From an uncultured Spirochaetota bacterium (lineage in GTDB: Bacteria; Spirochaetota; Spirochaetia; Treponematales; Treponemataceae): a stretch of DNA of 64,000 nucleotides. The notes beneath the pieces were generated by a model. That model was given only the letters and a program-made list of their open reading frames with translations. It was not told the DNA's origin and did not search any database. Shown piece by piece: positions 10,501 through 20,066 of this stretch; within the stretch, counting starts at the first letter, position 1; every line of letters starts with the position of its first letter. The stretch spans positions 620,001-684,000 of the forward strand of contig CALXMF010000001.1 of the NCBI GenBank assembly GCA_944389415.1, read 5' to 3'. Made by a program: the position numbers and the translations under genes.

Positions 10501-11809
10501 TATACAGAATGGTGAGGAAGTAAAATCTCCTGAAGCAGCCAGAATTATGTTCCGTGATAATACAATCTTCCTGGTTGCTAATGAACTTAAAGTAGATATA
10601 CCGAACGGTTCTGTTATTACGGTCAAAGTTGGTGATGTCGTCGCAGCAAATCAGCCGATGGGTACGTTTGATTCCTATTCAGAGCCTATTATCGCTGAAG
10701 TGGACGGGTTTGTTCATTTTGAAGATATTATTCTTGGTTCAACACTTGAGAACGATGTTGATGAGAAAACAGGTAATGTTGAGAAACGTATCGGCGGTCA
10801 GCACCTTGATATAAAACAGCCTCGTGTTTCAATAACAGATGAAGATGGCGATGAAAAAGGAAGTTACTTCCTGCCGAGCGGTGCTGTTTTGCAGATAGAT
10901 GATGGTATTAAAATTCATGCCGGTGATATCATCGCGAAAATGCCGAAAGAGTCTTCAAAAACAAGTGATATTACCGGTGGTTTGCCGCGTGTTTCTGAAC
11001 TTTTTGAGGCTCGCAAACCCAAAAATCCAGCTGTTCTGGCGCAGATTTCAGGTGTTGTGTTCTTTAAGGGCATTACAAAAGGCAAACGTATTGTTGTAGT
11101 TCAGGATGAATACGGTAAAGAATTTGAACATTATGTTCCAGTCTCAAAACGTCTGCTTGTGCGTGATGGTGACACTGTTGCTGCGGGAGAACAATTGTGC
11201 GATGGCGCAATGAGCCCGCACGATATTCTCGCAATTCTTGGTGAAAATGCTTTGCAGAATTATCTGATGGATGAAATTCAGCAAGTGTACCGTGCGCAGG
11301 GTGTTACTATTAATGATAAGCATATCGGTGTTATTGTCCGCCAAATGCTTCGTAAGGTAGAAATTGTTGCTGTTGGAGATACCCGTTTTATCTTTGGTCA
11401 GCAGGTTGATAAGTATCAGTTCCATGAAGAAAATGAACGCGTTATCAACGAAGGTGGTCAGCCTGCAGTGGCTCGTCCGATGTTCCAGGGAATAACAAAA
11501 GCTGCTTTGAATATCGATTCCTTTATTTCTGCTGCGTCATTCCAAGAAACGACAAAAGTTTTGACGAATGCGGCCATAGCTGGTTCAACAGATTATTTGC
11601 GCGGTTTGAAAGAAAATGTGGCAATTGGTCATTTGATACCGGCTGGTACCGGTATTAAAAATTACCGTAATGTTAAATTGTTTGATGCCAATGAAACAGA
11701 TCTTGATGCGCAGATGGAAGAAATTCTGGAAAAACGCAGACTCGAGAAAGCCGCTGAGACTGCAGCTGCTGCGGTTGATGACTCTGCATATGATAGTGAA
11801 GAAGACTGA
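7538..11809 (+). CDS. rpoC: DNA-directed RNA polymerase beta' subunit
   Basis: 1423 residues, complete. The N-terminal zinc finger region [20 protein letters not shown], the rudder and lid region, and the catalytic NADFDGDQM motif (residues 447-455, three Mg-binding Asp) are intact, as is the second zinc site ([13 protein letters not shown]). The ribosome-binding site is TAGGAG. The C-terminal tail is acidic and Ala-rich. The gene is followed by a strong terminator rather than by rpsL/rpsG, so the str operon is not adjacent here. Confidence 0.98.
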   Translation: MRDIQDFDSLMIKLASPDTIRAWSYGEVKKPETINYRTLRPEKDGLFCERIFGTTKEWECFCGKFKSIRYKGVICDRCGVEVTHFKVRRERMGHIELAAPVSHIWYYRSVPSRMGLLLDLQVAALRSVLYYEKYIVIDPGDTDLKKMALLTEDEYNEAKDRYGDSFQAGMGAEAIKTLLENLNLDELAAELRAKMIEKGAKSDKRLLKRIEIVENFRASSNKCSWMVLDVIPVIPPELRPMVQLDGGRFATSDLNDLYRRVINRNNRLKRLQQLSAPDIIIRNEKRMLQEAVDALFDNSKRKRVVKGASNRPLKSISDMLKGKQGRFRQNLLGKRVDYSGRSVIVVGPELKLWQCGLPTKMALELFKPFIMKKLVDKDVVYNIKKAKLLVEQESPEVYAILDEVVREHPVMLNRAPTLHRLGIQAFEPVLVEGKAIKLHPLVCHAFNADFDGDQMAVHVPLTQAAQMECWTLMLSARNLLDPANGKTIVYPSQDMVLGIYYLTKIKPKHDDGAVSGEHHLRRFSSEEEVFLAAEAGSIGWQEEILVPVRKAPYNGIITATTAGRLRFNEEMPPEVDFVNDLLGDKQLKALIEKVYKEKGPWLTVQMLDAIKSVGYRYATFFGATISMDDILIPDEKSSMIANAGADVDRIRDQYNKGVITDEERYNQVCDIWAKKSDELTEIMMDKMKRDKDGFNTIYMMADSGARGSKNQIRQLAGMRGLMAKPNGQIIELPILSNFKEGLSVFEFFISTNGARKGLSDTALKTADAGYLTRRLVDIAQDVVVNEDDCGTINGIDYSAVKEGEKIIESLRDRIVGKYTLERVLHPITREVICDINEYVTDELAEQIEEAGVETVKMRSVLTCESEHGVCCKCYGRNLAHNKIVEIGEAVGIIAAQSIGQPGTQLTMRTFHVGGTASKSTEENRIVLKHSALILDIAGTHVERDDGSWLFTRKGFMNVARVISSYPVEQGMQLLVEDGSRILKDVPLFIQNGEEVKSPEAARIMFRDNTIFLVANELKVDIPNGSVITVKVGDVVAANQPMGTFDSYSEPIIAEVDGFVHFEDIILGSTLENDVDEKTGNVEKRIGGQHLDIKQPRVSITDEDGDEKGSYFLPSGAVLQIDDGIKIHAGDIIAKMPKESSKTSDITGGLPRVSELFEARKPKNPAVLAQISGVVFFKGITKGKRIVVVQDEYGKEFEHYVPVSKRLLVRDGDTVAAGEQLCDGAMSPHDILAILGENALQNYLMDEIQQVYRAQGVTINDKHIGVIVRQMLRKVEIVAVGDTRFIFGQQVDKYQFHEENERVINEGGQPAVARPMFQGITKAALNIDSFISAASFQETTKVLTNAAIAGSTDYLRGLKENVAIGHLIPAGTGIKNYRNVKLFDANETDLDAQMEEILEKRRLEKAAETAAAAVDDSAYDSEED

Positions 11810-11832
11810 TTTCATTTAGTATTGATTCAGGT

Positions 11833-11865
11833 AAAACGGCAGGAACAATATCCTGCCGTTTTTTA
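11833..11865. terminator. bidirectional terminator between rpoC and the AraC-type gene
   Basis: AAAACGGCAGGA pairs with TCCTGCCGTTTT around ACAATA, followed by further T residues; A residues on the left side allow use from the other strand. It separates two convergent genes and overlaps the stop codon of the araC-type gene. Confidence 0.85.
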
Positions 11866-12723
11866 TTGTGCAGGACTATTATTCTCAGTATTTCTTCGAT
11901 ACTGGCATGGAGTACAGCCAAATTCCTGCTTGAACCGTTGTGAGAACTGACATGCTGATGGAAAACCGACAGCGTAAGCGATATCGGCAATGCTCATCTG
12001 GGTGGATGTCAGTAAAAGCTTTGCTTCGGAGATTCGTTTCTTTATAAGATATGTTATTGGCGGGCAGCCCATTTGCTGTGTAAATTTATGAACGAGGTGG
12101 TATTTGCTTGTATTAACCATTCCTGCCAGATATTCGAGAGTAATGCGGTCACTGTAATGTTCATCAATATATTCCTTTACAGCTGCAAAATCCTGACGTC
12201 CAGTCTGTTGTGTTTCAGCTGAGGTTGTCACAGACGTTTGCCGCAGCAGAAACACAATGAACTGGAACAGCAGACTGGTGATCATAAGAGGATACCCCTC
12301 CGCTTCGTTTTTCATTTCACGGTAGATGTCTGCAAAAAGATTCCTCCCTCGTTCTGTCTGCCCTCCAAGCTGAAAGATAAGCGGCCGTACTGTATTTTCA
12401 TCAGAACTGGAAAGATGCGGTAAGTGCAGCGAAATGTTGGTGACACCCATTGCATAATATTCCAGGGGATGAATTCTGGAAGATTGTTCTGTATGGCGTC
12501 TGTTCGGCGGAATGATAATGAGATTGCCGGTATGAACTTGATATTCATCAGATCCCACAATATAGGTACCTTCTCCGTTTTCAATAAAAATAAATTCAGG
12601 AAATGGATGTGTATGTGTAATAGAATGCCAATCCGCTTCATATTTGGAGTGTGTAATGTACTGCAGGCGGGGAATCAGAATTTCTGCACCAGTGACGGTA
12701 AATGAGAAACGGGAGTTACTCAT
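11863..12723 (-). CDS. AraC-family transcriptional regulator of the adjacent glycan operon
   Basis: 286 residues. The N-terminal cupin-like sensing domain has clustered histidines and a GEGTYIVGSDEYQVHTGNLI segment. The C-terminal double helix-turn-helix spans about residues 175-278, with LEYLAGMVNTSKYHLVHKF and ISEAKLLLTSTQMSIADIAY and the terminal GFPSACQFSQRFKQEFGCTP. It is divergent from the sugar ABC transporter/GH112 operon and most likely activates it in response to the imported sugar. The 127-base gap to the transporter holds an 18-base palindrome and an AT repeat. The ligand is inferred from context only. Confidence 0.88.
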   Translation of the reverse strand: MSNSRFSFTVTGAEILIPRLQYITHSKYEADWHSITHTHPFPEFIFIENGEGTYIVGSDEYQVHTGNLIIIPPNRRHTEQSSRIHPLEYYAMGVTNISLHLPHLSSSDENTVRPLIFQLGGQTERGRNLFADIYREMKNEAEGYPLMITSLLFQFIVFLLRQTSVTTSAETQQTGRQDFAAVKEYIDEHYSDRITLEYLAGMVNTSKYHLVHKFTQQMGCPPITYLIKKRISEAKLLLTSTQMSIADIAYAVGFPSACQFSQRFKQEFGCTPCQYRRNTENNSPAQ

Positions 12724-12756
12724 ACTGATACTATAACACGTTTTGATAAAAAAGCA

Positions 12757-12791
12757 ATATATATATATAAATGCACAATATTTATATTGTG
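12757..12791. promoter_or_regulatory. AT repeat and 18-base palindrome between araC-type gene and ABC operon
   Basis: An (AT)6 run at 12757-12768 is followed by CACAATAT-TT-ATATTGTG at 12774-12791, a perfect inverted repeat. It lies in the divergent control region and is the best candidate operator for the AraC-type regulator or another factor. No convincing -35/-10 pair was found for either gene. Confidence 0.5.
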
Positions 12792-12850
12792 ATATGCTTT
12801 AATCCGTTTTACGATGAAAATAATACATAGATTGTGTTTAGGAGGTAAAC

Positions 12851-14233
12851 ATGAAAAAAACAGTTTTTTCTTTCTTGTGTGCAGGCCTCGTGCTTGTGTC
12901 CGGTCTGTATGCCGGCGGAGCGAAAGATAGCGGGACTCAAGTACTCAAGGTCGCAGGTCTGAAAGGTGCATATGGGGATGTGTACTGGCAGGAATTGAAA
13001 AAAGGGTTTGAAGCGGCGTATCCTGGCACCGAGGTACAGCTGACTATCGAAGCACAGGTTGAAAATACAATTAATCCGCAGATCATGGCGGGTGCCGGTC
13101 CTGATGTGCTGTATCTGGCGACAGGACGCGAAGCGCAGCTGACAGAAATGATGATTTCAAGTAAGGCACTGCGTGACCTTTCAGGTCTTTTGGAACAGAA
13201 TGTCTATAATGAAAATGTGAAACTTAAAGACCGTATACTTTCGTCAATTATGGGTAATGGTGTTACTAATCCCTATGCTGATGATCCTGCAAACTATATG
13301 CTGCCGCTGTTTTTTTCCAGCAACGGTCTGTTTTTTAATGCGGATCTTTTCTATGAAAATGACGGAGACGGTGTGGAAGGTCCCAAAAAGGATGGCAAAT
13401 ATGAAATGCCCAGCACCTGGGATGAATTTTTTGCATTGGGAGAATTGCTGAACAAGGAACGGGCAGCAAATCCCGATACACCATATCTGTTTACATATCC
13501 TACAGCAGGTTATCTGGATACTATGGTTCCTGCAAGTATTGCCGCGAGTGCTGGAGAAGATACAGTTCGTAAAGCGTTTAATTATGAACCGGTATGGGAA
13601 GAGCCTGCTGTTCGTGCAGTGTTTGAAAACCTGGGTAAACTGAAAGATTATATTCTGCCCACTACTGTTGGCAACGCGAATAAAGACGGTTTTAAGAATA
13701 ATCAGCAAGCCGTTATTGACGGTCGCGCACTGTTTATGACGAATGGCGACTGGGTAAAAGGAGAAATGAAAGATACAACTCCCGCTGGTTTTAACTGGGG
13801 TTCTGCTCCTTTCCTCGCATTCACAAACGGCGGCGCACGCTATGGTACTGTTAATGCGGAACAGATTTATATCAGCAATAATACACGTGTTCCGGAACTT
13901 GCCGAAAAATTTATTCTGTACGTTTATAGTAATGAAGGACTTGCTCTGATTGCCAAATACGGAAACGGCGCGTTTGTTCCTGCGAAAGGGTATGATAAAA
14001 TCGCTCTTGCAGCAGGTATGAATCCTGGAGCAGTCGCTGGTTATGAAGGTTACTATGATGGTTCTGCAAAAGTTCTGATTGGCAGTTTTGCCGCGGCGAA
14101 TGCGGAAGGCGTAGACTGGAAACAGACATATTGCGCAACAATGGACAGCGTTATGAATGGTTCAAAAACAGTCAACCAGTGGATTGAGCAGCTCAAGACT
14201 GACAGCGCTAAGCTGAAAGCTTCTCTCAACTAA
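12851..14233 (+). CDS. sugar ABC transporter substrate-binding protein
   Basis: 460 residues. An N-terminal signal peptide (MKKTVFSFLCAGLVLVSGLYAGG) is followed by a family-1 (MalE/UgpB-type) binding-protein fold: the GPDVLYLATGREAQL region, the MPSTWDEFFALGELL segment and a C-terminal ligand-lid half. No lipobox Cys is seen, so it may be free in the periplasm. The start follows AGGAGG. It begins the operon with two permeases and a GH112 phosphorylase, which suggests it captures galacto-N-biose or lacto-N-biose type disaccharides. The ligand is inferred from the neighbouring enzyme, not from binding residues. Confidence 0.88.
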   Translation: MKKTVFSFLCAGLVLVSGLYAGGAKDSGTQVLKVAGLKGAYGDVYWQELKKGFEAAYPGTEVQLTIEAQVENTINPQIMAGAGPDVLYLATGREAQLTEMMISSKALRDLSGLLEQNVYNENVKLKDRILSSIMGNGVTNPYADDPANYMLPLFFSSNGLFFNADLFYENDGDGVEGPKKDGKYEMPSTWDEFFALGELLNKERAANPDTPYLFTYPTAGYLDTMVPASIAASAGEDTVRKAFNYEPVWEEPAVRAVFENLGKLKDYILPTTVGNANKDGFKNNQQAVIDGRALFMTNGDWVKGEMKDTTPAGFNWGSAPFLAFTNGGARYGTVNAEQIYISNNTRVPELAEKFILYVYSNEGLALIAKYGNGAFVPAKGYDKIALAAGMNPGAVAGYEGYYDGSAKVLIGSFAAANAEGVDWKQTYCATMDSVMNGSKTVNQWIEQLKTDSAKLKASLN

Positions 14234-14252
14234 ACTGTTTTTACATACGCAT

Positions 14253-14293
14253 AAAACACCGGCTTTTGTTTTAACACAGATTGCCGGTGTTTT
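14253..14293 (+). terminator. hairpin between the binding protein and the permease genes
   Basis: AAAACACCGGC (14253-14263) pairs with GCCGGTGTTTT (14283-14293) over 11 bases. It resembles a terminator but lies inside the operon, 15 bases before the next start. Such intra-operon stems commonly raise the level of binding-protein mRNA relative to the membrane parts. Confidence 0.65.
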
Positions 14294-14308
14294 AATAAAG
14301 GAGGTTGT

Positions 14309-15193
14309 ATGAAAAGAAAAATGGATGGAGCGACAAAGCGTTTTATTGCGGTGTGCACCATACCGACGTTTATTCTATATTTTATTTTTGTTCTGTATCC
14401 GATTGTGAATATGTTTGGTCTTTCTTTTGTCCAGTGGAACGGTCTGTTGGGAAAGAAGACTTTTTATGGACTAAAAAATTATATTATTCTGTTTCAGGAC
14501 AGCCAGTTCTGGAAATCTTTTGAAAATACAATAATACTGATTGTTCTTGTTACGATTGTTACGTTCATACTGGCTCTGCTGTTTGCAAGTATTCTAGCGA
14601 AAGGGCACCTGAAAGGCCAGTCTTTTTTCAGAATACTGTTTTATATACCGAATATTCTTTCTATTGTCGTTATCTCGGCAATTTTTTATATGTTTTATTC
14701 AAGTGACTTTGGTATTTTAGGCCCTATCTATCGTGCATTTGGCTGGGAATATACCGGAATCCTTGGTGACCCTGACAAAGTCATTTACGCTATCGCTGTT
14801 GCAATGGTCTGGCAGGCGATAGGTTATTATATGGTTATGTATATTGCCGGAATGGATTCTATTCCGGATGAGTTGTATGAGAGCGCAGGGCTTGACGGCG
14901 CCTCAAAACTGCGGCAGTTTTTTGTTATTACGCTGCCGATGACCTGGCAGGTTATCCGTGTTACTCTGACATTCTTTATCATTAGTACAATCAATATGAG
15001 CTTCCTTTTTGTTACGGCAATGACAAACGGCGCGCCGGATGGAGCAAGCAATGTATTATTAGTATATATGAGCCGTCAGCGTGCGAACGGTTCATTTGGT
15101 TATGCGATGGCAATCGGTACTGTTCTGTTTATTTTCGCGTACGGACTGGCGCTTATTGTTAATAAACTGACAGAGCGCGACCCGCTCAACTGA
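14309..15193 (+). CDS. sugar ABC transporter permease (MalF/UgpA type)
   Basis: 294 residues with about six membrane helices, starting with a helix at about residues 13-33. The cytoplasmic EAA loop is seen as DELYESAGLDGASKLRQFF, where the ATPase docks. It forms the membrane channel with the next gene product. The start is preceded by AAAGGAGGTT. The 5' end is separated from the binding protein gene by a hairpin. No ATPase gene is in the cluster, so a shared MsmK/MalK-like ATPase encoded elsewhere is expected. Confidence 0.92.
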   Translation: MKRKMDGATKRFIAVCTIPTFILYFIFVLYPIVNMFGLSFVQWNGLLGKKTFYGLKNYIILFQDSQFWKSFENTIILIVLVTIVTFILALLFASILAKGHLKGQSFFRILFYIPNILSIVVISAIFYMFYSSDFGILGPIYRAFGWEYTGILGDPDKVIYAIAVAMVWQAIGYYMVMYIAGMDSIPDELYESAGLDGASKLRQFFVITLPMTWQVIRVTLTFFIISTINMSFLFVTAMTNGAPDGASNVLLVYMSRQRANGSFGYAMAIGTVLFIFAYGLALIVNKLTERDPLN

Positions 15194-15210
15194 GACATTG
15201 GGAGGTTATA

Positions 15211-16125
15211 ATGAAATCAACACGCAAAAGCGGAACAGGAACAATGCTTAATCCATCCCTGAGCCCGCTTCAATATATTGGAAAACATTTTGTTTCCTAT
15301 CTGCTGCTTGGCATTTTTACTGTTATTTTCGCATATCCCATTTTATGGACGCTTATTTCATCCTTTAAGACAAGCGCGGAAATACGGCAGAGTCCGTTTT
15401 CTTTTCCGTCAGCACCGCAGCTCATTAACTATCAGAATGCCTGGTTTGCTGCCCGTATGGGAGACTATTTCTTTAATTCAATTTTAGTAACCGCTGTTTC
15501 AATGATCCTGCTGATTCTGCTGGTCATTCCAACAGCATATGTTCTCAGCCGCTTTGACTTTAAAGGCCGAAAAATACTGAATCTCATCATGATGGCCGGA
15601 TTATTTATCAATGTAAACTACATCGTATATCCGATTTATTTAATGGTGAACGGCGCCGGTAAAACTTTTTTCCAGAATGGGTTGCTGCTGACAGATAATC
15701 TGCTGACTGTTGCAGTTATCAATGCCGTAACAAGTGTTCCATTCTCAGTATATCTTCTTTCAGGTTTTTTGACTTCTCTGCCTAAAGGATATGAAGAAGC
15801 GGCCCGTATTGACGGCTGTACAAACTGGGGTATTCTGGTGCGTATTATTGTGCCGTTGTGTATGCCGAGCATTTTGACGGTTATACTGTTTCAGTTCTTG
15901 GCATATTGGAATGAATATCTGGTTGCTCAGACATTTTTAATTTCTGATATCCACCGAACACTTCCTGTCGGACTGCTGAGTATTATGCAGGAAGCAAAAG
16001 TTGCGACAGATTACGGCCGGCTGTATGCGGGGCTCGTAATTGTCATGCTGCCGGTTTTGATTGTGTACTGCTTTGTTCAGAAGAATCTGACTAAAGGCAT
16101 TTCAATGGGCGGTCTTAAAGGATAA
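15211..16125 (+). CDS. sugar ABC transporter permease (MalG/UgpE type)
   Basis: 304 residues with about six membrane helices, the first at about residues 27-49. The EAA loop reads KGYEEAARIDGCTNWGI. A GTSxxIKG-like C-terminal end (KGISMGGLKG) is typical of the CUT1 family MalG partner. It starts 17 bases after the first permease with a GGGAGG site, so the two are coexpressed and form the channel heterodimer. Confidence 0.92.
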   Translation: MKSTRKSGTGTMLNPSLSPLQYIGKHFVSYLLLGIFTVIFAYPILWTLISSFKTSAEIRQSPFSFPSAPQLINYQNAWFAARMGDYFFNSILVTAVSMILLILLVIPTAYVLSRFDFKGRKILNLIMMAGLFINVNYIVYPIYLMVNGAGKTFFQNGLLLTDNLLTVAVINAVTSVPFSVYLLSGFLTSLPKGYEEAARIDGCTNWGILVRIIVPLCMPSILTVILFQFLAYWNEYLVAQTFLISDIHRTLPVGLLSIMQEAKVATDYGRLYAGLVIVMLPVLIVYCFVQKNLTKGISMGGLKG

Positions 16126-16203
16126 TGTCTTTTCAGAGATTGGATAAAAGACTCTTGATTTAGAACTATAGTATTTTTATAGAAAGATTTTAAGGAGCAT
16201 TGT

Positions 16204-18366
16204 ATGAGTGAACAGCTCACAAAGGGCAGGGTGACTATTCCTACTGATATGGATGTTGTGCCGCAGACACTTGAGATTCTTAAAAAATGGGGCGCAGACG
16301 CGATTCGTGATTGCGACGGTACCGATTTTCCGCAGGAGCTCAAGGACGCGGACGCAAAAATATATTCAACGTATTACACAACACGCAAGGATAACACGTG
16401 GGCAAAAGCAAATCCTGATGAAATTCAGCAGATGTATCTGATGACTCCGTTTTATACAGCAGCAGAAGGAGAACTGAGCATTAAGCTGATGAAAGGATTA
16501 TATCCTGATATGCTTAAAGTAAATCCTAAAGATCGTGAACGCTGGTGGGAAGTAATAGATCGGACAACAGGAAAAACAGTTCCTCCGGAGCAGTGGAATT
16601 ATAATGAGGATGACGGCTGTGTTCACATTCCTGCGGCGGAACCATTTCATCAATATACAGTCAGTTTTCTTGCCTTTATCATGTGGGACCCAGTTCATAT
16701 GTACAACGCGGTGGTAAATGGCTGGAAAAACGTAGAGCATCAGATAACATTTGATGTACGACAGCCAAAAACACATGCCTTTACTATGGAACGTCTGCGC
16801 CGCTTTATAAAAGAACATCCGTATGTGGATGTCATCCGCTATACCACGTTCTTTCATCAGTTTACGCTGGTGTTTGATGAGCAGGCTCGTGAAAAATTTG
16901 TAGACTGGTACGGCTATTCCGCGTCTGTATCACCGTATATCCTTGAGCAGTTTGAAAAAGAAGTCGGATATAAATTCCGTCCTGAGTTTATTATTGATCA
17001 GGGATATCACAATAATCAGTACCGTATCCCGTCAAAAGAGTATAAAGATTTTCAGGCGTTTCAGCGCCGCGAAGTCGCCAAACTAGCAAAAGAAATGGTA
17101 GATATCACTCACGAGTGCGGCAAAGAAGCTATGATGTTTCTTGGCGACCACTGGATAGGGACAGAGCCATTCCTTGAAGAATTTACAAAAATCGGCCTTG
17201 ATGCTGTCGTAGGCAGTGTTGGTAACGGCAGTACGCTGCGTCTTATCAGTGATATACCTGGAGTAAAATATACAGAAGGCCGCTTTTTGCCGTATTTCTT
17301 TCCCGATACCTTCCATGAAGGCGGAGACCCGGTAAAAGAAGCTAAAGTAAACTGGGTTACCGCACGGCGCGCCATTCTGAGAAAACCCATAGACCGCATT
17401 GGATACGGCGGATATCTGAAACTGGCGCTTGATTTCCCTGAATTTATTGACTATGTTCAGAGTGTCTGTGATGAATTCCGAACTTTGTATGAAAATATCC
17501 GGGGCACCACCCCATACTGCGTAAAGACAGTCGCTGTTCTCAACTGCTGGGGAAAAATGCGTGCGTGGGGATGTCATATGGTACATCACGCATTATATCA
17601 GAAACAGAATTACAGCTATGCCGGTGTTATTGAGGCTCTTTCCGGCGCGCCATTTGATGTGCGGTTTATCAGCTTTGATGATATTAAGGCCGATCCTTCA
17701 GTCTTGAAAGATATCGATGTTATTATCAATGTAGGCGATGCCGATACCGCTCATACCGGCGGCGCATATTGGGAAGATCCGCAGATAGTTTCGGCGATAC
17801 GGTCGTTTGTATGGAATGGCGGCGGCTTTATCGGAGTTGGAGAACCGTCCGGTCATCAGTATCAGGGACATTTTATCCAGCTTGCCGATGTACTTGGTGT
17901 TGAAAAAGAAACCGGGTTCACTCTCAACTATGATAAATATAACTGGGATTGCCACAGTCATTTTATTACTGAAGATGCTCCTGACGGTGTTAATTTTGGT
18001 GAAGGAAAAAAGAGCATATACGCGCTCGCTGATACACAGATTCTGATACAGAAAGAAAAAGAAGTGCAGCTTGCCGTAAATGAATACGGAAAAGGCCGCG
18101 GCGTATATATCAGCGGATTACCTTATACGTTTGAAAATAACCGGCTGCTGTATCGCGCGGTACTCTGGTCAGCGCACTCAGAACAACTGTTATCTACCTG
18201 GTTCAGCACTAACTATAACGTAGAAGTTCACGCTTACGTAAAAAACGGTAAATACTGTGTAGTAAATAATACCTATGAACCGCAGCATACTACAGTGTAC
18301 CGCGGAGACGGCAGCAGTTTTGAGCTTGATATGGAAGCAAATGAAATAAAATGGTATAAAATCTGA
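16204..18366 (+). CDS. GH112 1,3-beta-galactosyl-N-acetylhexosamine phosphorylase
   Basis: 720 residues, the full length of the family. The sequence matches galacto-N-biose/lacto-N-biose phosphorylases from start (KGRVTIPTDMDV) to end. It has a TIM-barrel catalytic domain with FLGDHWIGTEPF; Asp315 sits where the proton donor Asp313 of the Bifidobacterium enzyme is placed. A Rossmann-like domain (NVGDADTAHTGG, GVGEPSGHQYQG) and a beta domain follow. It phosphorolyses Gal-beta-1,3-GalNAc or Gal-beta-1,3-GlcNAc to galactose 1-phosphate and free HexNAc in the cytoplasm. Its place behind an ABC transporter supports use of mucin core sugars. Preference between the two substrates cannot be told from sequence by eye. 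Confidence 0.93.
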   Translation: MSEQLTKGRVTIPTDMDVVPQTLEILKKWGADAIRDCDGTDFPQELKDADAKIYSTYYTTRKDNTWAKANPDEIQQMYLMTPFYTAAEGELSIKLMKGLYPDMLKVNPKDRERWWEVIDRTTGKTVPPEQWNYNEDDGCVHIPAAEPFHQYTVSFLAFIMWDPVHMYNAVVNGWKNVEHQITFDVRQPKTHAFTMERLRRFIKEHPYVDVIRYTTFFHQFTLVFDEQAREKFVDWYGYSASVSPYILEQFEKEVGYKFRPEFIIDQGYHNNQYRIPSKEYKDFQAFQRREVAKLAKEMVDITHECGKEAMMFLGDHWIGTEPFLEEFTKIGLDAVVGSVGNGSTLRLISDIPGVKYTEGRFLPYFFPDTFHEGGDPVKEAKVNWVTARRAILRKPIDRIGYGGYLKLALDFPEFIDYVQSVCDEFRTLYENIRGTTPYCVKTVAVLNCWGKMRAWGCHMVHHALYQKQNYSYAGVIEALSGAPFDVRFISFDDIKADPSVLKDIDVIINVGDADTAHTGGAYWEDPQIVSAIRSFVWNGGGFIGVGEPSGHQYQGHFIQLADVLGVEKETGFTLNYDKYNWDCHSHFITEDAPDGVNFGEGKKSIYALADTQILIQKEKEVQLAVNEYGKGRGVYISGLPYTFENNRLLYRAVLWSAHSEQLLSTWFSTNYNVEVHAYVKNGKYCVVNNTYEPQHTTVYRGDGSSFELDMEANEIKWYKI

Positions 18367-18396
18367 TAATCGTATTCAAACAAATACAGGAGGTAT

Positions 18397-19956
18397 ATGA
18401 TGAAACGATTAATAACCGTATTTGCCAGTATTCTTGCCGTATTGCTGGCTGTTGGCTGCGCTACCGTAAAAGCGCCTGTTCGCGAAGCGGGCAGAGAATA
18501 TACATTGACTGTTCTGCACACCAATGATCATCACGGCACTGTGCTCGCTAAAGACGGCGCGGCCGGTCTTGCTGAACGGATGACCTTTGTGCGGCAGGTG
18601 CGTGCAGATAATCAGAATGTGCTGCTGCTTGACGCCGGAGACATAAACACCGGTTCCGCGCTGTCAAATATGTTTAAGGCTGAACCGGATATTATGGGAT
18701 ACAACCTTATAGGGTATGACGCTGTAGCGTTTGGCAACCATGAATTTGACAGCGATCTCTCTGTACTGCAGCATCAGATGGATATTTCGCAGTTCTCATG
18801 GGTATGCGCAAACATTAAGCGCGGCGGTTCTTATCTGGGAAAACCCTATATCGTAAAAGACTATGAAGGAGTGCGTGTCGGTGTTATCGGCCTGACAACT
18901 CTGCGTTCTCTGGTAATTGCGTCTCCTGATGAAAGTCTGACTTTTATTGATGAGATTGCCGCCGCTTCTGATATGGTAAAGCAGCTGCGTGAAAAAGAAT
19001 TGTGCGATATCGTTATTGTCCTGGGACATCTTGGCAGTGTGCAAGAAGCTGAAGGTCAGAACACCTCTCTCAAACTGGCAGAAAATGTACCCGGTATTGA
19101 TCTGATTATCGATGGTCATTCGCATACAAAATTTGATGAACCGCTGTATGTGAACGGTACGCCTATTGTCTCCGCGAATGAGTGGGGAAAATATGTTGGC
19201 GAGGGACGTTTTACTGTTGTCGACGGCAAAGTGACATCATTTGAATGGCAGCCTGTCGCGATTACCAGTGAGGTATTCCCGCCTGATTCAGAAATGACAG
19301 CGCTGTTACAGCCGTATGTGGATAAGGCGAACGAGAGTCTGAAACAGGTTGTAATGCGGACAGGCGCCGAATTTGAGTTTGGCAACCGTCTGAGCCGCTA
19401 CCGTGAAATTGCGCTGGGCGATTTGACCTGTGATGCGCAGGTATGGTATGTACGTTCACGCGGTGTAGAGGCTGATTTTGCGCTTACAAATGGCGGTAAT
19501 ATACGCGCCGCGCTGCCTGCGGGTGATGTTACAAAAGAAAACATCATGACCGTTCTTCCGTTTGAAAACTATATTTATGTTGTGTCTCTGAGCGGACAGG
19601 ACGTTATTGATCTGTTTAATTTTATCGCCTCTATTCCTCAGGGAGCGGGCGGATTTGCGCAGGTTTCTCGTGAAGTGCGCTATACCATTACCTATGACGA
19701 AAACGGCAGCGGAACTATCTCAGATCTGACAATCAACGGAGAGGCCGTTGATCCATCACGCACATACCGCATTGTGACAAATGACTATCTTGCAGGCGGC
19801 GGAGATGGATATACGGCGCTGACACGCAGTACTGATACATACAATACATCTATGCAGCTCAGTGATATCGTTATTGAATACGCACAGACGCTGGAGCAGC
19901 CGGTTATGCCCGAAACTGATGGACGTATCACAATAGTAGGCGGTACCAATCCATAA
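18397..19956 (+). CDS. 5'-nucleotidase/UshA-type metallophosphoesterase lipoprotein
   Basis: 519 residues. A lipoprotein signal ends in LLAVGC, with Cys21 as the acylation site. The calcineurin-like metal-binding domain has HTNDHHGT, DAGDINTG, GNHEFD, GHLG and DGHSHTK; the C-terminal 5'-nucleotidase domain has LTNGGNIRA and the substrate-binding aromatic region. It likely hydrolyses nucleotides or nucleotide sugars in the periplasm or at the surface. It starts 30 bases after the GH112 gene with an AGGAGG site and ends at a strong terminator, so it belongs to the glycan operon. Its substrate within that pathway is unclear; nucleotide scavenging is the plain reading. Confidence 0.9.
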   Translation: MMKRLITVFASILAVLLAVGCATVKAPVREAGREYTLTVLHTNDHHGTVLAKDGAAGLAERMTFVRQVRADNQNVLLLDAGDINTGSALSNMFKAEPDIMGYNLIGYDAVAFGNHEFDSDLSVLQHQMDISQFSWVCANIKRGGSYLGKPYIVKDYEGVRVGVIGLTTLRSLVIASPDESLTFIDEIAAASDMVKQLREKELCDIVIVLGHLGSVQEAEGQNTSLKLAENVPGIDLIIDGHSHTKFDEPLYVNGTPIVSANEWGKYVGEGRFTVVDGKVTSFEWQPVAITSEVFPPDSEMTALLQPYVDKANESLKQVVMRTGAEFEFGNRLSRYREIALGDLTCDAQVWYVRSRGVEADFALTNGGNIRAALPAGDVTKENIMTVLPFENYIYVVSLSGQDVIDLFNFIASIPQGAGGFAQVSREVRYTITYDENGSGTISDLTINGEAVDPSRTYRIVTNDYLAGGGDGYTALTRSTDTYNTSMQLSDIVIEYAQTLEQPVMPETDGRITIVGGTNP

Positions 19957-20000
19957 GTTAAAAAACTAAAAAAGTTCAATATATTTGTAACCGGTACTGA

Positions 20001-20044
20001 AACGGGCTGTTTTTTATATAAAAATAACAGCCCGTTATTTTTTT
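20001..20044 (+). terminator. terminator of the glycan operon
   Basis: AACGGGCTGTT pairs with AACAGCCCGTT across an AT-rich loop, followed by a run of T. It closes the transcription unit that begins at 12851. Confidence 0.85.
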
Positions 20045-20066
20045 ATATACATATGGAGTATAAAAT

